Below are positions 32,654 through 41,675 of a DNA stretch of 64,000 bases, in pieces. Origin of the DNA: RYN-133 sp036497285 (GTDB lineage Bacteria; Actinomycetota; Actinomycetes; Mycobacteriales; Jatrophihabitantaceae); the NCBI GenBank assembly GCA_036497285.1, contig DASXJR010000076.1, positions 1-64,000 on the forward strand, given 5' to 3'. The first letter of the stretch is position 1. Each line of letters starts with the position of its first letter. The position numbers and the translations under genes are program-made. The notes beneath the pieces were generated by a model that saw only the letters and a program-made list of their open reading frames with translations, was not told the DNA's origin and made no database searches.

Positions 32654-34210
32654 TCAAGAGCAAACGGCCGGAACGTCCATTAGGGCGCAAATCTGGCGCA
32701 ATGGGTACACATCGGTGGGTAGCCCGCGCCGCCGGACCGCGCCGAAGACCCACTCGAGCTCGGTACGCAGGTGCGCATCGCGCAGCACCGAACGCAGCAC
32801 CCGCCAACACGACTGCACGGATCCGGAAGGCAGTTGCAGCGCGGCCCGCACGCGACTGTCGAGAACCGGGAACAACTCCGGCCGCTTTCGAGCGCAGAGT
32901 GCGCCGGCGAGCGCAAGGTCGCCATCGGTCGCGGCGAGCACTGCGTCGTGCAACTCGCACATCGCAGCTACGACCTCCGGTGTCGCCTCGTCCAGCGGGA
33001 CGTCCACCGGCAGCCGTTCCGGGGCGAGGCATCGGCCGATCTCGGCGTATGCCGGCGTGTCGCGCAGCAGGGTGCGCGCAACGGGCGCCGGGACGGACAG
33101 GCCCAGCGTGGTCACCGCGAACAGGTCGGCGGCGGTCACTGAGGCGCTCGGGTGGGCCTCGGTGCCGTCGAGGAAGTTCGCCCCACACGCATCGCTGTCG
33201 TCGGCGTAATACCCGGCGAGCCGGTCGACCACGTCAGCCCGCGCAAGTTCGCGTGCGATCACTTCGCGGGTCGCCCCCGAGCGCGCCGCCGACTGTGCCG
33301 CGGTTCGCGCCGCCGTCCGCTCCGTTGACGGCATGACCGCGAGTCGCGCCGCGCCGATCACCGCGGAATCCGCCTCGTGCTCGGCCGCTCGGATGTCCAT
33401 GTCGCGCACTCCCCCGTCTCGAAGGCCCGCGGCGAGCGGGCCGATCAGCAGGTCCCACGATCCGGCGATGGAGCCACCGATGACGAGCGCGTCCGGCTCG
33501 AATTCACGCATGGTCGGGGCGAACGCGCGGCCGAGCCGGCAGAAGGCGTCATCGAGCACGGCGCAGGCGGCCGGGTCGCCGCGCCTGGCCAGTTCGGCGA
33601 TCTCGCGCACGTCCAGGTCGTCGGGACGGCCGGCCCGCGCGGCATACCGCGCACGGATCGCCCGCCGGGACATGGTGTCCTCGAGCGGCGCCCCGTCGAT
33701 CGAGAGCCGATGGACCCGGCCGCCCGGCGGCAGGCCCGCCCCGGCCCGGACGGTCGTGCCACGGTCAAGGAACGCCGAGCCGACGCCGGTGCCCAGGGTG
33801 AGCGCGGCACAACGCCGTGCCCCCCGGGCCGCACCGGTCAGCCACTCACCGACAAGGAATGCCTCGGTGTCGTGGGCGAAGGTGATCGAGCGTGGTCGCG
33901 GCGTGATCGCCTCGATCAGCGCACGTCCGACATCTACGCCGTAGAGCGCATCGAACTTGCCGACGTCACGGAACAGCCCCACCCCACGGGCGTAGTCGAA
34001 CGGGTCCGGCATCGCCACCGCCCAGCGGGAGGGGACGGTGTCGGCGAGCGACATCGCCGCGCCGTGCAGCGAGGCAAGGATGCTCGCCGCTGAGGCGGCG
34101 CTGTCGAGAGCGGTGCGCGTGCGCTCGTGCACGCGATGCGCGTCGACGTCGACGGCGGCCGCGGTGACGTGGGTGCCGCCGACCTCGAGGACACGAACCA
34201 GCGACGGCAT
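32654..34210 (-). CDS. ROK-family sugar kinase fused to DUF6308
   Basis: Predicted 518 aa. Residues ~1-290 are a ROK kinase: VLEVGGTHVTAAAVD in place of the usual DIGGTK motif, HDTEAFLVGEW with the likely base aspartate (near residue 120), and TLGTGVGSAFLDRG for phosphate binding. The ROK zinc motif CxCGxxGC is missing. Residues ~315-515 match my memory of DUF6308 (DLFAVTTLGLSVPAP, CARKRPELFPVLDSRVRAAL, helix-rich), normally a stand-alone actinobacterial protein. ATG 34210 has GGGGG upstream; ATG 34249 would start inside the operator. The gene lies between a secreted mannosidase and its LacI regulator, so mannose or a related sugar is the likely substrate. Confidence 0.78.
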   Translation of the reverse strand: MPSLVRVLEVGGTHVTAAAVDVDAHRVHERTRTALDSAASAASILASLHGAAMSLADTVPSRWAVAMPDPFDYARGVGLFRDVGKFDALYGVDVGRALIEAITPRPRSITFAHDTEAFLVGEWLTGAARGARRCAALTLGTGVGSAFLDRGTTVRAGAGLPPGGRVHRLSIDGAPLEDTMSRRAIRARYAARAGRPDDLDVREIAELARRGDPAACAVLDDAFCRLGRAFAPTMREFEPDALVIGGSIAGSWDLLIGPLAAGLRDGGVRDMDIRAAEHEADSAVIGAARLAVMPSTERTAARTAAQSAARSGATREVIARELARADVVDRLAGYYADDSDACGANFLDGTEAHPSASVTAADLFAVTTLGLSVPAPVARTLLRDTPAYAEIGRCLAPERLPVDVPLDEATPEVVAAMCELHDAVLAATDGDLALAGALCARKRPELFPVLDSRVRAALQLPSGSVQSCWRVLRSVLRDAHLRTELEWVFGAVRRRGLPTDVYPLRQICALMDVPAVCS

Positions 34211-34243
34211 CGACACCCCCGTCCGTGAGCGGTAAGCCAAGAT

Positions 34244-34257
34244 TGACATCGTTGTCA
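34244..34257. promoter_or_regulatory. LacI-type operator upstream of the ROK-DUF6308 gene
   Basis: TGACATCGTTGTCA, the exact reverse complement of the site at 32599-32612, 34 nt before ATG 34210 and 38 nt after the lacI stop. Confidence 0.82.
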
Positions 34258-34294
34258 GGGCACCGGCGATGGTGCCTGGCCCGATCGCGTGCCG

Positions 34295-35335
34295 TCAAGC
34301 GCCGCTGCGCCCGCGCTTGTCCGCGGGCGGCCGCTCGCCGGACCCGCGCGGCACCAGCCGGGTGGGCAGCACGATCCGGCGTGCCGGCCCGGTCTCGCCG
34401 CCGAGCCGGGTGAGCACCTGCTCGGCGCCGAGCGCGCCCATCATCTCCGGGTCGTGCGCGACGACGGTGATTCCGAGCAGGTCGGCGAGGTCGAAGTCGT
34501 CGAAGCCGACCAGCGCCACCGACCGGTCGTCGTGGTCGCGCAACGCGCGCAGCGCGCCGATGGTGATCCGGTTGTTCGTCGTCAGCAACGCTGTCGGCGC
34601 CGGGCGCTGCGAGAGCAGTGCGTGCACCGACTGCGCCGCCGCGTCGACATCGTGCGAGTTCGACCGCACGAATCGCTGCCACCTGGGGATGCCCGCATGT
34701 TCCATCGCCTGCTCGAACGCAGCGACCCGCTCCCGGTGCGTGGACAGTCGACTGAGGTCACCGACCAGACCGATGCGACGGTGCTGGTCGTTGAGGAGGT
34801 GTTCGACCGCCTGCCGTACCCCGCCGGCGTTGTCGAGCACGATCGTGTCGGCGACCACGTCCTCCGGTGGCCGGTCGAGAAACACCACCGGCACGCCGTG
34901 CTTCCGCTCTGCTTCGAGGTACGAGTGGTCTCTCGAGCTCGTGACGAGCAGCAACGCCGACAGCCGCCGCTCGAGCATGTCGGAGACGAGCTTGTGTTCG
35001 AGTTCGGGATCCTCGTCGCTGCTCGCGGTGACCAGTTGCAGCCCGGCCGCCCGCAGGGTGCGCTCCGCACCGCGTGCGATCCGGGCGTAGAAGGGGTTGG
35101 CGACATCGCCGATGATCAGGCCGACCGACGACGATCGCGCTCCGGCCCGCAGCTCGCGCGCGATCACGTTGCGCCGGAAGCCCAGTTGGGCGGCGGCATC
35201 GAGCACCTTGCGCGCCGTCGCCTCGGAGACGTACGGCTCGCCGTTCAGGACACGCGAAGCAGTCTTCAGACTCACCCCGGACAGCGCGGCAACCTGCCGC
35301 AGCGTCGGGCGTCCCGACGAGCGCCGTGCCGACAT
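34295..35335 (-). CDS. LacI-family transcriptional regulator
   Basis: Repressor of 346 aa. The helix-turn-helix is TLRQVAALSGVSLKTASRVLNG with hinge helix ELRAGARSSSVGLI (near residue 65); the rest is a periplasmic-binding-like sensor domain. ATG 35335 is chosen over GTG 35344. It precedes the ROK kinase and GH92 genes on the same strand, each of which has a matching operator, so it should repress the mannoside locus and respond to a sugar made from the polymer. Confidence 0.92.
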   Translation of the reverse strand: MSARRSSGRPTLRQVAALSGVSLKTASRVLNGEPYVSEATARKVLDAAAQLGFRRNVIARELRAGARSSSVGLIIGDVANPFYARIARGAERTLRAAGLQLVTASSDEDPELEHKLVSDMLERRLSALLLVTSSRDHSYLEAERKHGVPVVFLDRPPEDVVADTIVLDNAGGVRQAVEHLLNDQHRRIGLVGDLSRLSTHRERVAAFEQAMEHAGIPRWQRFVRSNSHDVDAAAQSVHALLSQRPAPTALLTTNNRITIGALRALRDHDDRSVALVGFDDFDLADLLGITVVAHDPEMMGALGAEQVLTRLGGETGPARRIVLPTRLVPRGSGERPPADKRGRSGA

Positions 35336-35372
35336 GCGGCACACGCTATCGCGGGTCGAACCGAGCGCCGCG

Positions 35373-36119
35373 CTAGAAGAGAGTCTGCGCCTCGGCCACC
35401 GCTTCGACGCGGTCGATCAGCGCGGGACCGTTGTTGTCGACGTTGTTCACCGAGGTCGCGACCGGGCGCAGTTCGAGATGCTCGCCGCCGGCTTCGTCCC
35501 ACCCGCGAAGAAGATCGGACGGATCGGTCACCGCCGGATCGAGCCATCGCGCCCAGCCCGACCGGGGCAGCACGAGGGGCATGCGGTCATGGATCTCGGT
35601 CAGCACGCCGACCGACGGCGTGGTGATGATCGTGCAGGTCGACAAGGTCGGCCCGTCGGCGTCGCGCCAGAACTCGTACAGCCCGGCGAAGGCGATCGAG
35701 TGGCCGTCCGGCGGCGTCATGTAGATCGGTTGCTTGATCGGGCCGTCGGGTCCGTCGACCACCTGCCACTCGTACCAGCCGTCGGCCGGAACCAGACAGC
35801 GCCGTTTGGCATACGCCGACCGGAACGCCGGCTTGTCGGGCACGCTTTCGACCCGGGCGTTGAACATCCGGCCTTGCGTCTTGCGGTCCTTCGCCCAGGA
35901 CGGGACGAGGCCCCACGACATCACCCGAAGCTGCCGCGTCGGCGATTCGGCCGGAGTCCCGTCGGCCGAACGCAGCGCCCGGTTGACGACCGTGCGCACA
36001 GGCTTGGTGGGTGCGATGTTCCAGTCGGCTTCGTACAGGTCGTCGTCGGTGGCATCGACGGCGTCGAAGTCGCGCAACACGTCGCCGTCGGACTTGATAG
36101 ACACGTAGCGTCCGCACAT
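35373..36119 (-). CDS. SRAP/YedK (HMCES-type) DNA-protein crosslink repair protein
   Basis: SOS-response-associated peptidase fold, 248 aa. It shields abasic sites in single-stranded DNA by forming a thiazolidine link through Cys2, which is present (MCGRY). Other active-site parts are visible: FNARVESV (near residue 88), GWYEW (near 113) and EIHDRMP (near 180). It is divergent from aroA, the same arrangement as remembered for Rv3226c-aroA in M. tuberculosis. Confidence 0.93.
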   Translation of the reverse strand: MCGRYVSIKSDGDVLRDFDAVDATDDDLYEADWNIAPTKPVRTVVNRALRSADGTPAESPTRQLRVMSWGLVPSWAKDRKTQGRMFNARVESVPDKPAFRSAYAKRRCLVPADGWYEWQVVDGPDGPIKQPIYMTPPDGHSIAFAGLYEFWRDADGPTLSTCTIITTPSVGVLTEIHDRMPLVLPRSGWARWLDPAVTDPSDLLRGWDEAGGEHLELRPVATSVNNVDNNGPALIDRVEAVAEAQTLF

Positions 36120-36191
36120 GCCTCCATTATCCGAACCGGTGCCGACATCGAACTACCCGGACGCAGGGGTGCCGTTTGGCAGGATGGGGCT

Positions 36192-37454
36192 ATGACCGCC
36201 TGGGCAGCGCCGCACCACCGCGGCCCGCTGCACGCCCGGGTGGACCTACCCGGCTCGAAGTCGCTGACCAACCGGGTGCTGGTGCTGGCCGCCCTGGCAG
36301 ACGGCCCGTCCCGCATCGTCGCCCCGCTGCGCGCCCGCGACACACTGCTCATGACGCAGGCCATGCGCAGCCTCGGCATCGGCGTCGAGGAGCACGGCAC
36401 GGACTGGCAGGTCGTACCCGGTCCGTTGCACGGCGCATCGATCGACACCGGACTCGCGGGCACGATCATGCGCTTCCTGCCGGCGCTGGCCGCATTGGCC
36501 GACGGCGAGGTGCAATTCGACGGCGACCCGTACGCCCGTGAGCGTCCGATGGCCACCTTGCTCGACGGGCTGCGTCAGGCCGGGGTGCACATCGATGACG
36601 ACGGACGCGGCCGCATGCCGTTCACCGTGCACGGCACCGGCAGCGTCGGCGGCGGCACGGTCCACATCGACGCCTCGGCGTCCTCGCAGTTCGTTTCAGG
36701 GCTGATGCTGTCGGGCGCGCGCTACGTCAAGGGCATCGAGGTCGTGCACACGGGCGCCGAGCCCGTCCCGTCCCAGCCTCATCTCGACATGACGATGGAC
36801 GTGCTGCGCAAGGCCGGGGTGACGGTCACAACCGCATCAGGGCGGTGGCAGGTCGAACCGGGACCGATCGCCGCCCGCGAGTGGCTGGTCGAGCCGGACC
36901 TGTCGAATGCCGCGCCGTTCCTTGCTGCCGCGCTTGCAGCCGGAGGCAGTGTGACGGTGCCGCGCTGGCCCGAGACCACGACGCAGGCCGGCGACCAGCT
37001 CCGTGGGCTGCTCACGCAGATGGGCGCCGAGGTCGTGACCCGACACGGCACGCTGACAATCACGGCGGGTGACGAACTGCTCGGCCTCGACGTGGACCTG
37101 CACGACGTCGGTGAACTGACGCCCGTGCTGGCCGCGTTGGCGGCGCTCGCGACGACCCCCTCGCACCTGACCGGGATCGCGCACCTGCGCGGTCACGAGA
37201 CCGATCGGCTCGCGGCGCTAGCCACCCAGATCAAGCACCTGGGCGGGGACGTGATCGAGGAGGCCGGCTCGCTGACGATCCATCCGCGCCCGTTGCACGG
37301 CGGCGTGTGGCACTCCTACGCCGACCACCGGATGGCCACCGCCGGCGCGGTACTCGGCCTTGCGATCGACGGCATCGAGGTCGACGACATCGACGCCACG
37401 AGCAAGACCCTGCCCGATTTCCCGGGCATGTGGGCAAGCTTTGTCGGCGCCTGA
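36192..37454 (+). CDS. aroA: 3-phosphoshikimate 1-carboxyvinyltransferase (EPSP synthase)
   Basis: Sixth step of the shikimate pathway: joins PEP to shikimate 3-phosphate. Length 420 aa fits. Conserved parts: LPGSKSLTNR (K23 for phosphate), TGLAGTIMRFL where most enzymes have GNAGT, PYARERPM, DASASSQFVSGL, and YADHRMATAGAVLGL near the end. ATG 36192 has CAGGAT 6 nt upstream and no ribosome site, so it may be leaderless. The GLAGT variation is in the PEP-binding loop and could affect glyphosate response, but this is speculative. Confidence 0.95.
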   Translation: MTAWAAPHHRGPLHARVDLPGSKSLTNRVLVLAALADGPSRIVAPLRARDTLLMTQAMRSLGIGVEEHGTDWQVVPGPLHGASIDTGLAGTIMRFLPALAALADGEVQFDGDPYARERPMATLLDGLRQAGVHIDDDGRGRMPFTVHGTGSVGGGTVHIDASASSQFVSGLMLSGARYVKGIEVVHTGAEPVPSQPHLDMTMDVLRKAGVTVTTASGRWQVEPGPIAAREWLVEPDLSNAAPFLAAALAAGGSVTVPRWPETTTQAGDQLRGLLTQMGAEVVTRHGTLTITAGDELLGLDVDLHDVGELTPVLAALAALATTPSHLTGIAHLRGHETDRLAALATQIKHLGGDVIEEAGSLTIHPRPLHGGVWHSYADHRMATAGAVLGLAIDGIEVDDIDATSKTLPDFPGMWASFVGA

Positions 37455-37455
37455 C

Positions 37456-38448
37456 GTGCCGTCCTCGCGCAACGTCCGGCAGCTCGATGAGGACGATGTC
37501 CGCGTCCGTCCGGGTCGGCGCGGCACGCGACCCCGTTCGAAACAACGCCCGGCGCACGAGGACGCCGCCGAGGGAATGGTCGTCACCGTCGACCGTGGCC
37601 GGTACACGGTGCTGGTGAACGACGTCGAGGTCACCGCGATGCAAGCCCGCGAGCTCGGGCGCAAGGGCATCGCCGTGGGCGACCAGGTCAGCGTGGTCGG
37701 CGACCTGTCCGGCGACCCTGACGCGCTGGCGCGGATCGTGCGCATCGCCGAGCGCAGCACGGTGCTGCGCCGCACCGCCGACGACAACGATCCGTACGAG
37801 CGGGTCATCGTCGCCAATGCGGATCAGTTGGTGATCGTGGCGTCCCTCGCCCACCCCGAACCGTCGTACGGGCTCATCGACCGCTGCCTGGTCGCGGCCC
37901 TGACCGCGGGGTTGGAACCGGTGCTGTGTCTGACAAAGGCCGATCTCGCAGCACCGGACGAAGCGCTCGCGCGCTACGACTCGCTGGACGTGCCGGCGAT
38001 CGTCACCGGGCGCGGCCGCTCGCTCGATGAGCTCAGCGCGCGGCTGGACGGTCAGCTGTCGGTGTTCGTCGGCCATTCCGGAGTCGGCAAGTCGACATTG
38101 ATCAATGCGCTCGTGCCGTCCGCGGGGCGGGCGACCGGACGCGTCAGCGCGATCGGCAAGGGCCGGCACATCTCGTCATCGGCCATCGCACTCGAACTGC
38201 CCGACCACGCGGGCTGGGTGATCGACACCCCGGGCGTGCGGTCGTTCGGGCTGGCCCACGTCACCGCCGAGGACGTCCTGTGGGCGTTTCCCGACCTGGA
38301 GGACGGCGCGAACCAGTGCCCGCCGGGCTGCGAACACCTCAGCGCCGAAGCCGGCTGCACCCTTGATGCCTGGGTGGCCGACGGGCACTCGTCCCGACAA
38401 CGCCTGGCGGCGTTCCGCCGGCTGCTGGTCAGCCGCACCGACCTGTGA
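37456..38448 (+). CDS. rsgA: Ribosome small-subunit assembly GTPase
   Basis: Circularly permuted GTPase that checks late 30S maturation; 330 aa. An N-terminal OB domain (about 35-100) is followed by G4 LTKADL, then the P-loop GHSGVGKSTLINAL (near residue 215) and G3 DTPGVRSFGL. A zinc finger closes the protein with CPPGCEHLSAEAGC (C, C, H, C). GTG 37456 begins 1 nt after the aroA stop. The aroA-rsgA pair is conserved in actinobacteria. Confidence 0.95.
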   Translation: MPSSRNVRQLDEDDVRVRPGRRGTRPRSKQRPAHEDAAEGMVVTVDRGRYTVLVNDVEVTAMQARELGRKGIAVGDQVSVVGDLSGDPDALARIVRIAERSTVLRRTADDNDPYERVIVANADQLVIVASLAHPEPSYGLIDRCLVAALTAGLEPVLCLTKADLAAPDEALARYDSLDVPAIVTGRGRSLDELSARLDGQLSVFVGHSGVGKSTLINALVPSAGRATGRVSAIGKGRHISSSAIALELPDHAGWVIDTPGVRSFGLAHVTAEDVLWAFPDLEDGANQCPPGCEHLSAEAGCTLDAWVADGHSSRQRLAAFRRLLVSRTDL

Positions 38449-38768
38449 CTACGGTCATCGGCATGGGCGCGAAACTCGTGGTTCTCTACGGCACTCCCGA
38501 CGATCCGGCGGCGTTCGACGCGCACTATCGCGACGTCCACGCCCCGCTCGTCGAACACCTCCCCGGCCTCGAACGCTGGTCGTCGGCCAAGTTCGTCGGA
38601 GCGGCCGACAACGGCGATCTGCCCTACCACCGGATCGTCGAGTTGCATTTCGCCGACGCCGACGCGCTGCAAGCGGCGTTCGGCTCCGACGAAGGCAAGG
38701 CCACCGCTGCCGATTACGGCCAGATCGCGCCGTCCGGCTCGCGGATGTTCATCGCGGTCGCGGACTGA
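38445..38768 (+). CDS. EthD-domain protein
   Basis: Small ferredoxin-like (dimeric alpha/beta barrel) protein, about 107 aa or 101 from the internal ATG at 38463. HYRDVHAPLVEHLPGL is the typical EthD segment with the conserved histidine pair. GTG 38445 overlaps the rsgA stop by 4 nt. EthD proteins assist ether-degrading P450s or act as small isomerase-like folds; here there is no P450 and the role is unknown. Confidence 0.8.
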   Translation: MTTVIGMGAKLVVLYGTPDDPAAFDAHYRDVHAPLVEHLPGLERWSSAKFVGAADNGDLPYHRIVELHFADADALQAAFGSDEGKATAADYGQIAPSGSRMFIAVAD

Positions 38769-38837
38769 GGCGCTGCAGCCGAAGCGATCCTCTTGACGGT
38801 GCGGCTGCATCGACGGCAGCAACCGCTGACAGCTTGA

Positions 38838-39842
38838 TCAGTGCCGCGGCGGCGGCGCGTGCACGCCACCGGTGTGCACCGGCCCGCCGCGGCCGCTGAT
38901 CGAGCCACCCGAACTGCCCGACCGGCTCGCGATGATCTCGGCGACGATCGAGACCGCGATCTCGGCCGGGGTGTGCGCCTCGATGTCGAGGCCGGCCGGT
39001 CCGTGGATGCGGGCAAGAACGCGGTCGTCGAGCCCGCGCGAGAGCAGTCCTTCCCGGCGGGCGGCCTGGGTGGCGCGCGACCCGAGCGCGCCGACGTAGC
39101 CGACCTGTCCGGTGAGCATCGCCGCCAGCGCCGGCACGTCGGTGTCGCGGTCGTGGCTGAGCACCACAACGGCGTCGGCGCCGGTGAGTCGCGCCGCACG
39201 CTCGGTGGCCTCGGCGACGTCCTCGGTGACTGTCGACGTCCAGCCGAGCAACATCGCGGCATCGGCGAGCGCGGTGGCGATCAAACCGCTGCCGACCACG
39301 ATCAGTTGCGTGGTCGGCCACAGGGTCACCACGGCGATCGACGTGTCGCCCTCGGCGCTGAGCGCGGTCGCGCTCATGCCGCGCGCGAACAGGCGAGGCA
39401 CGTCGGTCGTTCCAGGGTGTTGCGCAGCGTCGCGCACGTTCTGCGGGGTGTAGAGCGTCGTGGCGCCGGGCGCGTCGGCCACGATCTCGCTGACCAGACA
39501 CAACGGCTCGTGCTGCAGCAACCGCTGCCAGATCTCGGGCGGGTACGCAGCCGCGCTCTGCACTAACACCGTCGCCGTCCCGCCGCACGACAGGCCCGCG
39601 GCAACGGCGTCGGCGTCGGTGACCGCCAACTCCGCGAGGTGCCCGTCGAGTTCGGCACCCGACTCGATCAGCATCGCGTCCACGTGCGGCAGCAGCGCAC
39701 CGAAATGCCGACCGTCGTCGGTCCAGGCGAGCGCCGCCGCCGGATCGCGCGAGCTGAAGCCCTGCGTGGCGACGACCTGGGCAACGTGCACCGCTTGTCC
39801 GCCGGCGAGCCACTGCGCCACCTGCCCGGCAATGTCGTACAT
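38838..39842 (-). CDS. XdhC/CoxF-family molybdenum cofactor insertion chaperone
   Basis: Predicted 334 aa. The N-terminal XdhC domain has HVAQVVATQGFSSRDPAAAL and the cysteine motif GLSCGGTATV (near residue 97) used to bind the cofactor. The C-terminal Rossmann-like domain has LIVVGSGLIATALADAAMLLGW and VGYVGALGSRATQAARREGL. ATG 39842 or GTG 39851. Such proteins sulfurate and load molybdopterin into xanthine or CO dehydrogenases. It follows MoxR and VWA genes, matching the accessory part of cox clusters, yet no dehydrogenase subunits are in the window. Confidence 0.86.
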   Translation of the reverse strand: MYDIAGQVAQWLAGGQAVHVAQVVATQGFSSRDPAAALAWTDDGRHFGALLPHVDAMLIESGAELDGHLAELAVTDADAVAAGLSCGGTATVLVQSAAAYPPEIWQRLLQHEPLCLVSEIVADAPGATTLYTPQNVRDAAQHPGTTDVPRLFARGMSATALSAEGDTSIAVVTLWPTTQLIVVGSGLIATALADAAMLLGWTSTVTEDVAEATERAARLTGADAVVVLSHDRDTDVPALAAMLTGQVGYVGALGSRATQAARREGLLSRGLDDRVLARIHGPAGLDIEAHTPAEIAVSIVAEIIASRSGSSGGSISGRGGPVHTGGVHAPPPRH

Positions 39843-39867
39843 GCCTCTCACCGTGTCCCATCTTCGA

Positions 39868-40737
39868 TCATCCGTCGAGCAGGCGCGCCAACGCCGCTGG
39901 CGCATCGGCCGCACCGGCCATCGGTTCCCAGCGAGCCCCGGCACGAGCGGCGAACTCGGCCGCCTCGACGCAGTCGTCGGCCGGGGCCAGAACGAGCAGT
40001 TCGGAAAGCGTGCCCGCGACCGGCACCGGATCGACGTCGTCGGTGGCCCGGCAGTCGCTGAGCAGCACGGTAACCCGCCGCGGCGCCCGCGCGGGCGCCA
40101 GCTGCCGGCCCGCCTCCTGCAGCGCGTTCGCCAGCGCGGTGACGCCGTGCCCGCGCAGCGCGAGCAGGCGTTCGACGAGCGCACCGGCGCTCACCGATGT
40201 CGTCAGCGCCCGGTGCACCCGCACCTCACGCGCGAAACTCAGCACCGCGAACTCCGCAGGCGCCCGCCACGCGCACGCGGCTGCCGTCAACGCCGCCGCA
40301 GCAAGCCGCGCACCACTCATCGAGCCCGACGCGTCGACGAGCAGGCAGGCCGCGAGCTCCGGACGGCCCCAATCCCGCGCGACCAGCTCGTCGAGCCCCG
40401 GCGCGCGGCCGGTCGCCCGGGCCGCCGCGATCGCGTCCAGCGACGCGTCGACGTCGAGGTCGCCACCGCGATCGGCGGGCACGCTACGCAATCGCGTCGT
40501 GCCCCGGGCGCTCGACCGGCCGGCGCGGGCCCGGTCCAGGACGATCGCCCGGGCCAGGCGTTTGGCCCGTGCGCGCAGTCGCTCGTCGGTCGCGATCGTC
40601 ATGTCGGCGAGCAGTTCCAACGCCGCTGACGGGTCTTCGCGCAACACCCGCTCGAGTGCCTCGTCGTCGACGGTGCCGACCTGCGGCGACACCTCGTCGA
40701 AACGCTCGTGTCGCCGCGCGATGTCGACGCGAGCCAA
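39868..40737 (-). CDS. VWA-domain protein, CoxE-like
   Basis: About 289 aa. An N-terminal helical part with many basic residues leads to a von Willebrand A domain starting at CLLVDASGSMSG (near residue 132), which has the MIDAS metal site DxSxS. The start is TTG 40737; no ATG or GTG fits further upstream. It pairs with the upstream MoxR ATPase, as in CoxD/CoxE, where the two mature the molybdenum-copper enzyme. A more general MoxR-VWA chaperone role is equally possible. Confidence 0.84.
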   Translation of the reverse strand: MARVDIARRHERFDEVSPQVGTVDDEALERVLREDPSAALELLADMTIATDERLRARAKRLARAIVLDRARAGRSSARGTTRLRSVPADRGGDLDVDASLDAIAAARATGRAPGLDELVARDWGRPELAACLLVDASGSMSGARLAAAALTAAACAWRAPAEFAVLSFAREVRVHRALTTSVSAGALVERLLALRGHGVTALANALQEAGRQLAPARAPRRVTVLLSDCRATDDVDPVPVAGTLSELLVLAPADDCVEAAEFAARAGARWEPMAGAADAPAALARLLDG

Positions 40738-40766
40738 CGTGCGGCTCCGTGCTCGGGAACTGCGAT

Positions 40767-41675
40767 CTACCTGGCGGCCGCCCGCTCCGCGCGGGCTCGA
40801 AGTTCCCCCGTGGCATCACCGTCGGCGGACGGGTCCTCGTCTGGCGGCGGCGGCCCGAAAGCACCCTCGTAGAGCTCGCGCACGATCACCTCGGGCGGAC
40901 GGGTGCACGACTCGACCAGCCGCACCCGTCCCGACAGAGCGACCAGCGCGGAGTCGAGGCCGACATGCCAGTCGGTCACGTCGACTCCACGCGCCTTCGC
41001 CAGCGAGGACGCGATCCGGGCCATGTCGATCGCGCCGCGCACCGACGCGCCGATGCGAACGTCCTCGTGGTCGCGGGTGCTGCGCGCCAACCCGACGACC
41101 TTGGCCAGCCATTGGTCGGGAACCGTCGTGCCGTGCCGTTCCACGATCGCGAGCTCGTCCGATTCGGACTGATAGCCCATCGCGATACGACAGGTGCGGT
41201 CGTACACCGCCGCCGAGATGCGAGCCGTGCCCACGGCATCGAACGGGTTCATCGCGGCGACCATACGGAAACCTGATGATGCCACCACTCGTCCGAGACG
41301 GGGGACGTGCAGCTCGCGCTCTGACATCACCGTGATCAGCACGTTCAACGTCTCTTCGGGAACCCGATTCAGCTCCTCGACGTAGAGCAGGCCGCCCGTG
41401 CGCAACGCGGTGACGAGCGGACCGGCCACGAAGATCTCTTCGGTGTACCCGTCCGCGAGCACGCGGGCCGGATCGAAGTGCCCGACCAGCCGTGCCGGGG
41501 TCAACTCGGCGTTGCCCTCGACGAACAGGAACGGGACGTCCTGGGCAGCCGCCACGGCCCGCAGCACCGTGCTCTTGCCCGTGCCGGGCGGCCCCTCCAG
41601 AACCACGTGCGCGCCGCTGTCGAGCGCCGCGGTGAGCAACTCGATCTCGTGCGCGCGGCCGACCGGTCCGGTCAA
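40767..41675 (-). CDS. MoxR-family AAA+ ATPase
   Basis: Chaperone-like ATPase, 302 aa. Walker A is EGPPGTGKSTVLRAV (near residue 28), Walker B LLYVEELNRVPEE (near 88), and the sensor segment FRMVAAMNPFDAVGTA follows. The TTG start at 41675 overlaps the alcohol dehydrogenase stop (TTGA). It is paired with the VWA gene. The long open frame continuing into the dehydrogenase gene is not real coding. Confidence 0.88.
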   Translation of the reverse strand: MTGPVGRAHEIELLTAALDSGAHVVLEGPPGTGKSTVLRAVAAAQDVPFLFVEGNAELTPARLVGHFDPARVLADGYTEEIFVAGPLVTALRTGGLLYVEELNRVPEETLNVLITVMSERELHVPRLGRVVASSGFRMVAAMNPFDAVGTARISAAVYDRTCRIAMGYQSESDELAIVERHGTTVPDQWLAKVVGLARSTRDHEDVRIGASVRGAIDMARIASSLAKARGVDVTDWHVGLDSALVALSGRVRLVESCTRPPEVIVRELYEGAFGPPPPDEDPSADGDATGELRARAERAAAR

